Origin: Dechloromonas sp. UBA6271
GTDB lineage: Bacteria; Pseudomonadota; Gammaproteobacteria; Burkholderiales; Rhodocyclaceae
Assembly (NCBI GenBank): GCA_002440665.1
Contig: DJUX01000024.1
Location: forward strand, 1 to 32,808
Length of the DNA stretch: 32,808 nt
Reading direction: 5' to 3'
The notes under the pieces were generated by a model. It saw only the letters and a list, made by a program, of their open reading frames with translations, searched no databases and was not told the origin of the DNA. Positions 1 to 6,219 of the stretch are shown piece by piece (positions within the stretch are counted from its first letter, which is position 1; every line of letters begins with the position of its first letter). Made by a program: the position numbers and the translations under genes.

Positions 1-1
1 T

Positions 2-223
2 TTAAACGCGCGCCGACATCCAGATGTTGCTACCGATTTCGGGGCGCTCCTTGACCCCAATGACTGAAGTGCCGGCATTTAAGGCTTTCAACGCCGATGA
101 CAGGGTGTCGGCATAAGCCCGCGCCTGCGCAGAGCCAAAATTATCTACCGTCCAGCGCAGAATCTGGCGGAAATCGGCCTCCGCAGCAGCCGATAGGCGA
201 ACAGTCCAAGTGTTTTCAGCCAC
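2..223 (-). CDS. parE: ParE-type toxin, probably truncated by frameshift
   Basis: This 73-residue protein resembles the RelE/ParE toxin family, which inhibits DNA gyrase or cleaves mRNA depending on subfamily. The N-terminal part (WTVRLSAAAEADFRQILRW) and the later ERPEIG segment are typical. Family members usually run to about 95-100 residues and end with a basic strand that carries the conserved R/H residues. Here the frame stops (TAA at 2-4) just after GSNIWMSARV. Read in another frame, the same DNA gives LDVGARLK, which fits the expected continuation better, so a frameshift near positions 20-35 is likely. Translation starts at a GTG that overlaps the antitoxin stop by one base, so the pair is translationally coupled. 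The toxin is probably inactive, but the left edge prevents checking the lost C-terminus. Confidence 0.7.
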   Translation of the reverse strand: MAENTWTVRLSAAAEADFRQILRWTVDNFGSAQARAYADTLSSALKALNAGTSVIGVKERPEIGSNIWMSARV

Positions 224-501
224 TACGCGCCAATCACTTCGGAAGCCAGTGCGGCCAGATGCTGACCCAGCATGTCCGCTGAGCTAAAACTACGGAAGTT
301 GCCGGTCTCGATGTCAGCGATGCCCACCTTGGCCGCATCACGTAAGGCGGCAAGGCGCAGTTCGTCTTCCAATTCCCGGCGCTCAACCAGACGCAAACCT
401 TCGCGCAGCACTTCGCTGGCGTTCTGGTAACGCCCGGAGGTGACAAGCTGTTCCACAAAGTGGGCCTGGTGGTCGGTGAGGACAACATTACGTGTCGGCA
501 T
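223..501 (-). CDS. parD: ParD-type antitoxin
   Basis: This 92-residue protein has the ParD/CopG arrangement. An N-terminal ribbon-helix-helix (about residues 1-45, with TDHQAHFVEQLV and SGRYQNASEVLREGLRL) should dimerise and bind the operator, and an acidic, flexible C-terminal half should wrap the toxin. The start at 501 is supported by AGGAG nine bases upstream. It precedes and overlaps the ParE-like gene, the normal antitoxin-first order. A 7-1-7 palindrome at 529-543 just upstream is a good candidate autoregulatory operator. The gene looks intact, unlike its toxin partner. By family it would neutralise the toxin and stabilise the element. Identification as ParD is confident; activity is inferred. 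Confidence 0.88.
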   Translation of the reverse strand: MPTRNVVLTDHQAHFVEQLVTSGRYQNASEVLREGLRLVERRELEDELRLAALRDAAKVGIADIETGNFRSFSSADMLGQHLAALASEVIGA

Positions 502-528
502 GGGAGTCTCCTAAGCCATGTTCAGCAT

Positions 529-543
529 TGGCATACTATGCCA
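529..543. promoter_or_regulatory. Palindromic operator candidate upstream of parDE
   Basis: TGGCATA and TATGCCA form perfect 7-bp arms around one central base, about 28 bp upstream of the parD start. ParD-type proteins commonly bind such palindromes to repress their own operon. Assignment as the operator is inferred from position and symmetry. Confidence 0.55.
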
Positions 544-569
544 TAGACTCACGACTGACAAGGCGACGA

Positions 570-800
570 TTACCACTGGCCTTCATCCCAATCTGATTCT
601 CGCTCAGCAGCAGGAGCTACACCTGCGCCTTCTGCCGGAATCATCTGGCTCTCGTTCACCGGAACCACCCGCAACGAGCCATCATCTAGGTAACGCAGGC
701 GGACATAGTCGCCGGCCTTGAGTTTCATGCTCTGGGCGACGAAGGCAGGCAGCCGCAGACTCAGGCTGTTCCCGTGCTTTCCGATCTTCACTGCGGACAT
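570..800 (-). CDS. MazE/AbrB-type antitoxin without adjacent toxin
   Basis: This 76-residue protein has a SpoVT/AbrB-like swapped-hairpin domain in its first 50 residues: MSAVKIGKHGNSLSLRLPAF, then LKAGDYVRLRYLDDGSLRVVPV. The pattern is that of MazE, PemI and related antitoxins. The acidic tail ending SDWDEGQW would be the toxin-binding part. The start at 800 was preferred over an upstream ATG because GGAGCAGGAA lies directly before it and the domain begins here. No MazF/PemK partner follows: the next gene downstream is parD, 69 bp away. It may be an orphan antitoxin left by decay, a free-standing regulator, or part of a composite cassette with parDE. A palindrome at 833-847 lies upstream. 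Confidence 0.75.
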   Translation of the reverse strand: MSAVKIGKHGNSLSLRLPAFVAQSMKLKAGDYVRLRYLDDGSLRVVPVNESQMIPAEGAGVAPAAERESDWDEGQW

Positions 801-832
801 TTCCTGCTCCTTTCTGCGTCGATAAACAATGT

Positions 833-847
833 TCATCAAATTGATGA
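833..847. promoter_or_regulatory. Palindromic operator candidate upstream of the MazE-like gene
   Basis: TCATCAA and TTGATGA are perfect 7-bp arms separated by one base, centred 40 bp upstream of the MazE-like start at 800. It has the same 7-1-7 geometry as the palindrome before parD but a different sequence. It lies inside the stop-proximal region of 860-1861's downstream flank, not in a gene. A self-repression role is inferred. Confidence 0.45.
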
Positions 848-859
848 TCGGATCGCTGC

Positions 860-1861
860 TCAGTCGACTGGCTCGCAAATAGCGTCAAGTTTTGGCTGTA
901 TGGTATGTTGATCGTTGCGAAGCCGCTCCAGCAGCACAGGCCAATTCTGCTTGCAAAAGTATGTGCTGACATCTTTGTTGTCAGGATAGAAATCGCCCGG
1001 ATACACCAGCTTGCTGGTCAGCGGCGTAGGCGGCAAGAAGGTATTTTTCCATTGGAAGCTGATGTTGATCCCGGACACCGCAAGAATCTGCTCGCTGAGC
1101 ATTTTTAGGGTTCGTTTCTTCACGCTGTCGCGAACGCCTGCACCCAAGCGAGGAAAAGTCAGCGGGTCTTTGCCATCTACGCAGGCTTTCAACAACTCGG
1201 CAGCCAAGGGGGGAAATTGGTCATAGACATGCTCGCCAGGTGGCACGAACGCCACATTGCCCTCCAAACGGAACAGGCGGCGTACCCGCTCGTTGAATAT
1301 CCGCTCGTAGCGGTTCTCAAGATAAGCATTCCGCCAGCGGTCAAGGGCATTGAGGCACTGGCTTTCCAAATAACTGCCGCTCAGTCCTACGTCGATTCGG
1401 GTCAGTTTTTGCATCGGCCACGGTCTGACGCGGATAGCTAGACCTTCGGTTGCCGAGGTATCGGCGACACCTTCCCGATAGACGACTGAATTGCTGGCCT
1501 TGTCATGGCTGATTTCGAGTCCGAGCAGCCGGGCGCGTTGGTCGAGTGCCTTGGCAAACAGCTTGGCCTCCCCGATTTTCGCGAACTGGAAGATAAAGGG
1601 GATGACGGCCTGCACCACCGAGACGTGCGCTGTGCGCAATTGCTCAAGTTCAGCGTGTGCGATGCCGGCTTCTGCCAATTGGGCTTGAGCCAGTGCCAAG
1701 GCTGCGTGCCCTGCTGCAAATACGCTTGTCCCGCACTCGAAAGGTTTGCAACCGAGATCAGCCGGCACCTCCAGGTTCATCGTTATTGCTGCTGGCAAAC
1801 GGCGGCGAGCGTCCTCCGAAAGGTGGCTGACGTTGATGGAAAAGCAAGATTTCATGTCCAT
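860..1861 (-). CDS. Unrecognised protein of the integrated element
   Basis: This protein of about 333 residues is not one I recognise. It is soluble in appearance, with no signal peptide or clear membrane segment. It has a helical middle (about residues 55-115, rich in A, L, E and Q) and an arginine-rich stretch around RWRNAYLENRYERIFNERVRR. The segment KLTRIDVGLSGSYL is faintly like MTRIDAALLLKVP in the replication initiator at 2275-3642, so a distant relation or partnership in replication is possible but weak. The ATG at 1861 is preferred to the TTG at 1885 because GGAA sits eight bases before it. It follows the 1892-2164 gene in the same direction and is probably co-transcribed with the initiator. 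Confidence 0.6.
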   Translation of the reverse strand: MDMKSCFSINVSHLSEDARRRLPAAITMNLEVPADLGCKPFECGTSVFAAGHAALALAQAQLAEAGIAHAELEQLRTAHVSVVQAVIPFIFQFAKIGEAKLFAKALDQRARLLGLEISHDKASNSVVYREGVADTSATEGLAIRVRPWPMQKLTRIDVGLSGSYLESQCLNALDRWRNAYLENRYERIFNERVRRLFRLEGNVAFVPPGEHVYDQFPPLAAELLKACVDGKDPLTFPRLGAGVRDSVKKRTLKMLSEQILAVSGINISFQWKNTFLPPTPLTSKLVYPGDFYPDNKDVSTYFCKQNWPVLLERLRNDQHTIQPKLDAICEPVD

Positions 1862-1891
1862 GATGTGATTTCCAATCGGCTTCAAGCTCGA

Positions 1892-2164
1892 TTACTGGAT
1901 GCCTGGAGCCGCCGGGAAGCAAAACGTTGCTTCGTTCAAACCCGGTTCAGGCAAGTACAGACGCGTGCCATCCACAGCATGCCCGCACAAAAGGTTATGC
2001 AAGTCGCGGCCGTGGTAGCTGCTGAACCCGGGTTCGTTGTCATGGCTGACCAGGGCGCCGCCCTCGCCATCAAAGTTAAAGGCGTAGATGTGAATCTTGT
2101 CGAATCCAAAATAATTGCGGTCGTCGGTTTCTGGGTTTTTTACCAGCGTAAGGATGGGTTTCAT
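1892..2164 (-). CDS. Small unrecognised protein of the integrated element
   Basis: This is a protein of about 90 residues beginning MKPILTLVKNPE, without recognised motifs. It is rich in aromatic and acidic residues in the middle (DDRNYFGFDKIHIYAFNFDG) and looks like a small globular cytoplasmic protein. The ATG at 2164 was chosen over one at 2245 because the upstream extension is arginine- and tryptophan-rich and unlike coding sequence; the ribosome site is weak either way. It lies between the replication initiator and the 860-1861 gene, all on the same strand, which suggests a shared transcript and a role in element maintenance. No function can be assigned. Confidence 0.5.
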   Translation of the reverse strand: MKPILTLVKNPETDDRNYFGFDKIHIYAFNFDGEGGALVSHDNEPGFSSYHGRDLHNLLCGHAVDGTRLYLPEPGLNEATFCFPAAPGIQ

Positions 2165-2274
2165 GTTCAATGCTCTCAAAATGTTGGTTGGGTGCTGGGT
2201 GGCGCGCTTACGCCACCACCGCAAAATCACAGGCTGACTCTGCATGGGGCGGGCTTCAAATAGTCCGCAGTGAG

Positions 2275-3642
2275 TTAATCAGCCTGTTGTTGATAGGGGT
2301 ATACCGGCGAAAAACCGATGCCCGAGCGAGGGAAACGAAGCAGACGCTGACGCTCAGCCCTCATGTCCAATTCGAAGAAAAGCTGAGGATTGCTGCGAAT
2401 CTTCGCCGGCACAGGGATGAAGTTCTCCGGTGACAGAATATCGCTCAGCATCATGGGTACATGAATGTCGTCAGGCGGCGGAGCGAAGATGTTGATCTGG
2501 TGGTTCTGCCGGATATAACGGGCGTGCTCCTTCAAAACCCGCTCACTCTTGACCATATCGAGCAGATGCATGTGGTTCTGCCAGTGGGCGACGGTGCTCC
2601 GGTAGGGCAAGGCAATGGTCAGAAGCTCATGGGGATCAAGGTTGCACATGACATGCCCACGGCAAGCAAACTTGTCCAGTTGCTCCAGAATCATCTCAGC
2701 CAGCATTTCATTGGTGAACAAACACGGATGCGGCGGGCCGCCATGCTTGGCGGCAATACGGGTCAAGCGTTTCTTGCGAAACACGGGCTCAACGCGCACC
2801 GTTTCCTGATTCAGTTCTTCCAAGTCCTCCACGCCATCAATATCGGGCAGGCCACCCTTGCGTGCACGGTTCAGTTCGGCAGCCTTGTCGTAGATTTTCT
2901 GGGCGTCACTCTGGGAGTGTTGATCGAAATAGACGGTTTCACCGACATACAGGCTGGTATTGGTTCCGCTCTTGATGGCGGCGATGGCCATGGCGTTGAT
3001 GAAAGCATCTTTCTTCACGCCAGCAGGCACCTTGAGCAAGAGTGCAGCATCAATCCGCGTCATCTCTGCCAGATAGCCCAGCGCCAATTGATACAGAACG
3101 GAGGCGGGCAACAGCAGGCCATGCTCTTGGTTGATGCGCTCCACCATGGCATAGACCAACATGGTGACATCGCCAGGTGCCACGACGTTGTGGTTCTGGA
3201 AGCGCATCGCGGCACTGCCCTCGACGCTCAGACACTGGCAGGCTTCGGAGTGCTCAATGCGAAAAGATTGCTTGCCGGCCTCGGAGTAGGAGCCTGCGTA
3301 GGACAGCATCGAATTTGCCAGCACCTGGCCCTGTTCGTCGATCCGACCGGATGAATACCCAAGGTCACGAATCGGGCGATCCGGCAAATCAAAAGCCAGT
3401 GTATCCACCATCAGACAATGAGCAATGTGAGCTATACGGTCTGACATGGAGACCATGCTGCTACCGGTGGCTCCAGAGCTGTATTCGTTGAGAGTATCTA
3501 CACCAGTACGAAATGCTGTATCAGTTATGGTATTACGCTTGAGCGTGTCAGGCCTTGGCGCGTTGCGCGCGCTATTCGGTTTGGTCGTGTTCTTGAACGG
3601 GATATGTTGGTGTTTGAACGGTGCCTGCGGTTTGTCTTTCAT
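2275..3642 (-). CDS. Gene II/X-type rolling-circle replication initiator
   Basis: This 455-residue protein resembles the replication proteins of filamentous phages and related plasmids (gene II/X, RstA family), which nick one strand to start rolling-circle replication. Supporting segments, in order, are VDTLAFDLPDR, LSVEGSAAMRFQNHNVV, MTRIDAALLLKVPAG, SLYVGETVYFDQHS followed by KIYDKAAELNRARKGG, an acidic stretch before VRVEPVFRKKRL, and a C-terminal part with the stfY-RHR-like YRSTVAHWQNHMHLLD and HQINIFAPP. The first 60 residues are basic and low in complexity, perhaps a DNA-binding extension. GAGGAA lies upstream of the ATG at 3642. It is the best marker that the element replicated independently. 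The family call is from recognised motifs without a search, so moderate confidence. Confidence 0.65.
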   Translation of the reverse strand: MKDKPQAPFKHQHIPFKNTTKPNSARNAPRPDTLKRNTITDTAFRTGVDTLNEYSSGATGSSMVSMSDRIAHIAHCLMVDTLAFDLPDRPIRDLGYSSGRIDEQGQVLANSMLSYAGSYSEAGKQSFRIEHSEACQCLSVEGSAAMRFQNHNVVAPGDVTMLVYAMVERINQEHGLLLPASVLYQLALGYLAEMTRIDAALLLKVPAGVKKDAFINAMAIAAIKSGTNTSLYVGETVYFDQHSQSDAQKIYDKAAELNRARKGGLPDIDGVEDLEELNQETVRVEPVFRKKRLTRIAAKHGGPPHPCLFTNEMLAEMILEQLDKFACRGHVMCNLDPHELLTIALPYRSTVAHWQNHMHLLDMVKSERVLKEHARYIRQNHQINIFAPPPDDIHVPMMLSDILSPENFIPVPAKIRSNPQLFFELDMRAERQRLLRFPRSGIGFSPVYPYQQQAD

Positions 3643-3674
3643 TTTGAGTTCCTCAATTCATCCATGTTGGGGGC

Positions 3675-4160
3675 TTACTTGGCCCCGACCGAAAAACTCT
3701 GAAGCCACTGCTCGAATTTCTCGGCCTCGATCACGATCTTGCGCTGACCGGCGGGCCGGCTAATGCAGTGAATAAACCCATTCGATTTCAGGCCCGCCTT
3801 GGGATAGCGGTGGTAGGCCTCCGCTTGCGCCACCAGATGGCGCAATGCTTTCTGGCTGAAAGCCGGGTAGCGCAGCGATGTCTGGGCAATCGTCAGCCAC
3901 TTGAGGTTTTCCAAGGAAATAGGCTGTGCCTCAATGCGCGGCTTCTTGTTGCGCTTGCGGGGCGGTTTGGCAACATCGCTGATCTTGGTCACCGATTCCG
4001 TGACCGGGGTGGCGCAATGAGAAGTAGCTGATGCTGCGACCGGCCTTTTATTGGTCACGCCGATGTCGATCTCGATGGTTTTCCATGTGGGGCGCACGGT
4101 TTTTGCGATAGTGAGCGGAGCGCCCTTCACTGCGACGGGCTTTTTGACTGTAAGCAACAT
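3675..4160 (-). CDS. Putative DNA-binding protein of the element
   Basis: This 161-residue protein starts at the ATG at 4160, which has AAGGA eight bases upstream; a longer frame to 4268 is not needed. The first 80 residues are basic and proline/alanine/valine-rich and look disordered. The last 80 (from ENLKWLTIAQTSLRYPAFSQ through KALRHLVAQAEAY, GLKSNGFIHCISRPAGQRK and EAEKFEQWLQS) resemble the small winged-helix fold of excisionase/AlpA-type proteins, where a recognition helix is followed by a hairpin and a final helix ending in W. It is the first gene inside the right attachment site and precedes the replication initiator by 32 bp. It could be an excisionase, a replication accessory factor or a repressor. 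Confidence 0.55.
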   Translation of the reverse strand: MLLTVKKPVAVKGAPLTIAKTVRPTWKTIEIDIGVTNKRPVAASATSHCATPVTESVTKISDVAKPPRKRNKKPRIEAQPISLENLKWLTIAQTSLRYPAFSQKALRHLVAQAEAYHRYPKAGLKSNGFIHCISRPAGQRKIVIEAEKFEQWLQSFSVGAK

Positions 4161-4566
4161 GGTGATAGTCCTTGGGAGTTGATGGGAAAGATCAGCGCCG
4201 ATCTGCTTCGCATTTTGGCGAAGTGCTTCACATCTCACCCAGGGGCTAAGGGTGCAAAATCCAAGCAACTGTGCGGGATAAATTCAGCCCTTGGCTTGGT
4301 TGCAAATTCTTATTGACGGTGATAAGTGCCAGTTCATTGTTAATGAGGCGCTCCCTCTATGGAGGTGCTGGCGGAGCGAGGCCAGAAGGGCCTCAAGCTC
4401 TGCGCCGGTATGCCATTGGTCTTTTTGGTGTGCCGTGGCACAATGGCGGCACATTCGGTATGCGGTTCGTTGGGAGCCCTTGGTAATGCTGGTTTTGGGC
4501 CACCGATAAGCTACTGATTGCCTTGCTCTATGCCCCCAAGGGGCACCATGGAATCCACCCGGAGGT
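4161..4566. other. Non-coding right margin of the element
   Basis: This 406-bp stretch has no credible gene; its short plus-strand frames have no ribosome sites or family features. It holds several inverted repeats: CTTCGC/GCGAAG at 4206-4223, CGCTCC/GGAGCG at 4349-4378 (with an inner CTCC/GGAG), and TGCCCC/GGGGCA at 4531-4545, 21 bp before the tRNA fragment. Such structures would suit a replication origin for the gene II-type initiator, or integrase/excisionase arm sites, but the sequence alone does not decide. It should also carry the promoter for the minus-strand gene at 4160. Confidence 0.4.
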
Positions 4567-4613
4567 CATTCGTAATGCGAAGGTCGTAGGTTCGACTCCT
4601 ATCTCCGGCACCA
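4567..4613 (+). other. tRNA-Thr(CGT) 3' fragment, attachment site
   Basis: The sequence is the 3' part of a tRNA-Thr: anticodon loop TTCGTAA with anticodon CGT, the 3' strand of the anticodon stem TGCGA, variable loop AGGTC, T arm (GTAGG, TTCGACT, CCTAT), 3' acceptor strand CTCCGGC, discriminator A and encoded CCA. The 5' half is missing: the bases before 4567 contain no D arm and cannot pair with TGCGA. A break at the anticodon stem/loop is the usual crossover position for tyrosine integrases. It is therefore read as the distal attachment site (attR-like), with the complete tRNA expected at the other end of the element. A normal intrinsic terminator follows at once, as expected for the original downstream flank. 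Confidence 0.85.
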
Positions 4614-4617
4614 CTCA

Positions 4618-4651
4618 TTAAAAGGCCTGTGCTCGCGCGCAGGCCTTTTTC
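4618..4651 (+). terminator. Intrinsic terminator behind the tRNA-Thr fragment
   Basis: AAAGGCCTG and CAGGCCTTT form a strong stem with a GC-rich loop, followed by a T run. It begins five bases after the CCA end and presumably belonged to the intact tRNA-Thr(CGT) gene before integration separated the two. Confidence 0.8.
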
Positions 4652-4750
4652 ATTTGCGGCGCCGGGAAAACCGTGCCTGTGTGCATAAATTCGCTAAGAT
4701 GATGAGCGGATGCCAGCCAGCGTTCAGGCAGCACCAGCGATGAGGTAAAA

Positions 4751-5077
4751 ATGACATTTGGCGAATCGATCAAGACATGCTTCTCGAAATACGCTGGCTT
4801 CAGCGGGCGTGCCTCGCGGCCAGAGTTCTGGTGGTGGACGCTGTTCGTGGTTCTCGCCTCTCTTGCTTGCGGCATCGTCAGCGACAAACTTTCAGCGCTG
4901 TTTTCCCTGGCTACGCTGCTGCCGTCGCTGGCGGTCGGTGCGCGCCGCTTGCACGACACGAACCGGAGCGGGTGGCTGCAGTTGCTTTACATCATTCCGC
5001 TGCTCGGCTGGATTCTTCTGTTTTTCTGGTCGGCGCAGGAGGCGAGGGAGCCGAACCGCTTTGGTCCTGAAGCCTGA
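4751..5077 (+). CDS. DUF805 family membrane protein
   Basis: This 108-residue inner-membrane protein belongs to the DUF805 family, of unknown function. The hallmark N-terminus is present (KYAGFSGRASRPEFWWWTLF), as is the central RRLHDTNRSGWLQLL motif, followed by a last hydrophobic segment (IIPLLGWILLFFW) and a short polar tail with EPNRFGPEA. Three or four membrane segments are visible (about residues 27-44, 47-58, 78-94). AGGT lies just upstream of the ATG. It is the first gene on the host side of the attachment site and converges on the response regulator at 5123-5803. A weak hairpin at 5104-5121 lies between them. The family call is confident, the role unknown. Confidence 0.9.
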   Translation: MTFGESIKTCFSKYAGFSGRASRPEFWWWTLFVVLASLACGIVSDKLSALFSLATLLPSLAVGARRLHDTNRSGWLQLLYIIPLLGWILLFFWSAQEAREPNRFGPEA

Positions 5078-5122
5078 CAGGCAAGGTTGCTGCAGCGCTT
5101 CTGACGGCAAATACGTGCCGTT

Positions 5123-5803
5123 TCAGGCCTTGCCGGCGATTGCGTGCAGTTTGGCGTAGGCGAACAGTTCCAGGCGGCTGGAGAGGCCAAGCTTGGCGTA
5201 GATCGAATTCAGATGGTTGCGCAGCGTGTTTTCGCTGATGTTCAGCCGTTGGGCGATCAGCTTGCCGGTGGCCGCGGCATCCTTGGTGATTTCGGCGACG
5301 GTCTGCAACTCACGCCGCGTCAGGGTGCTGATTTTCTGCTGGTCTACAGTTTCGAACTGCGAGGTTTTCTTCTCGGCCAGTTGCCGGAAAATACGGCCTG
5401 TCGCGGAGCGGTCGATCCACAGTTCGCCTTCGTGAACTTTCTCGATTGCCTTGACGAGCGATTCGGCTGGCTCGCTCTTGGCTACCACGCCTCTGGCACC
5501 TGCCAGCACGGCGCTGTCGCGCAGTGCAATATCGCGCGACCCGGTCAGCGTCAGTACCTTGGCCTCCGATAGAGCACTTAGCGGGGCAATCGTCTCGACG
5601 CCGTTGCTGCCGTCGAGGTCGATCAGGATCACATCGATCGGCGTCGCAACGAGCATTTGTGCGGCTGTCGTGCAATCGGCGGTGACGCCTGCCAGTTCCA
5701 GGCGCGGATGCGTGCTTTGCACCAGTCTCTCGAACCCCCACGCAACGATCTGGTGGTCACAGATCAACATGACGCGGATTGGTTTGGTCTGAGGCATTTT
5801 CAT
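5123..5803 (-). CDS. NarL/FixJ-type response regulator
   Basis: This 226-residue two-domain transcription factor has an N-terminal receiver (residues 1-125) and a C-terminal LuxR-type helix-turn-helix (about 155-220). In the receiver the acidic residue in LICDHQ (D16), the phospho-acceptor in ILIDLDG (D62), the conserved threonine in LTLTGS and the lysine in VVAKSEP (K109) are in place, so it should be phosphorylated by a sensor kinase. The HTH shows LTRRELQTVAEI, AATGKLIAQRLNISENTLRN and HLNSIYAKLGLSSRLEL. No histidine kinase is nearby, so it is an orphan here. No strong ribosome site precedes either ATG (5803 or 5797). It faces away from the cbb3 locus, and whether it regulates it cannot be told. 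Confidence 0.9.
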   Translation of the reverse strand: MKMPQTKPIRVMLICDHQIVAWGFERLVQSTHPRLELAGVTADCTTAAQMLVATPIDVILIDLDGSNGVETIAPLSALSEAKVLTLTGSRDIALRDSAVLAGARGVVAKSEPAESLVKAIEKVHEGELWIDRSATGRIFRQLAEKKTSQFETVDQQKISTLTRRELQTVAEITKDAAATGKLIAQRLNISENTLRNHLNSIYAKLGLSSRLELFAYAKLHAIAGKA

Positions 5804-6012
5804 GGTTGCTTGGTGAGGACGCTACTACTTGTTTAATGGTTTGTTTATACTAGTTTTTTCCGTGAAAATCTAGTAATTAGTTCTACGAAAGCGGCAGGGT
5901 AGCTGGGCACTGTGACTTTTGTTTCTTAATTCACGGACCAATTTTCCACTGGTTCCATACCGTATCGTCTGGCAAGGCGATGTGGCATCGAAACCAATGC
6001 TGGAGTGTGGCG

Positions 6013-6147
6013 ATGGCGATCAAGGGCCAGGTTTTCCGGTGACGGGTCTGGGGGCTGCCGGTGCGCGGGCCTTGCTCGAGGCGGGCGCCAGGGTTGTTCT
6101 GGCTGACCTGAATCGTGAAACTGGCTGCCGAACCCGGCGCCATCCGC
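6013..6147 (+). pseudogene. Remnant of a short-chain dehydrogenase N-terminus
   Basis: Three frames, read in order, give the start of a short-chain dehydrogenase/reductase of the 3-hydroxyacyl-CoA dehydrogenase kind. MAIKGQVF is encoded from the ATG at 6013, then PVTGLGAAGARALLEAGA continuing RVVLADLNRETG in a second frame, then KLAAEPGAIR in the third (6118-6147). In intact proteins these pieces are joined as MxIKGQVFLVTGGxSGLG... RVVLADLN... KLAAE.GA.R. The glycine-rich cofactor loop is shortened and the rest of the enzyme is absent. The piece is clearly non-functional: frameshifts plus deletion of about 85% of the gene. It suggests that a larger ancestral gene was removed next to the cco locus. 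Confidence 0.75.
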
Positions 6148-6191
6148 ATGGGGCGGCAAATAATCTATACTTCGGCTCCGCCATAGACCAG

Positions 6192-6213
6192 AAAGGCACT
6201 TCAGTGCCTTTTT
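6192..6213 (+). terminator. Terminator-like hairpin just upstream of ccoI
   Basis: AAGGCAC and GTGCCTT flank a four-base loop and are followed by a T run that ends seven bases before the ccoI ATG. It fits an intrinsic terminator for transcription entering from upstream. Its position leaves no space for a ribosome site before ccoI, so it could also act as an attenuator or leader structure. Confidence 0.65.
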
Positions 6214-6219
6214 ATTCGC

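Larger units (their letters stand above)
1..4613. mobile_element. Right end of an element integrated at tRNA-Thr(CGT)
   Basis: The block from the left edge to the tRNA-Thr fragment at 4567-4613 differs from the rest of the window. Every gene is on the minus strand, reading away from the tRNA fragment. The content is accessory: toxin-antitoxin genes, a gene II/X-type replication initiator, a small putative DNA-binding protein and unrecognised proteins. The right boundary is the 3' part of a tRNA gene without its 5' half, which is what integrases that target tRNA genes leave at the far end of an insertion. No integrase is visible, so it should lie left of the window, probably next to an intact tRNA-Thr(CGT). 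The left limit is unknown. It could be an integrative plasmid-like element, a degenerate prophage or an integrative mobilisable element. Confidence 0.6.
5804..6219. other. Intergenic region with SDR gene wreck
   Basis: This 416-bp gap between the response regulator and ccoI has an AT-rich left part (5820-5940) that probably carries the regulator's promoter. It then holds remnants of a dehydrogenase gene (6013-6147), a possible -10 hexamer TATACT at 6166-6171 without a convincing -35, and a terminator-like hairpin at 6192-6213. No FNR-type palindrome was found, in contrast to the other cco promoters. Confidence 0.6.

Noticed and set aside
1505..2263. A 252-codon open frame on the plus strand
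   Set aside because: It overlaps two better-supported minus-strand genes, has no ribosome site and reads as low-quality protein with many cysteines; it is a shadow of the minus-strand coding.
2461..3354. A 297-codon open frame on the plus strand
   Set aside because: It is the antisense of the gene II/X-like initiator and shows no domain features.
4271..4509. Short plus-strand frames in the element margin
   Set aside because: They have no ribosome site, and the residue composition is unlike real proteins; the region is better explained by inverted repeats.
4531..4613. A complete tRNA with an unusual 5' half
   Set aside because: No D arm exists upstream and the anticodon stem cannot form; only the 3' part of the tRNA is present.
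5104..5121. Hairpin ACGGCA/TGCCGT between the DUF805 and response regulator genes as a terminator
   Set aside because: The stem is only 6 bp and the T run is three bases, too weak to call.
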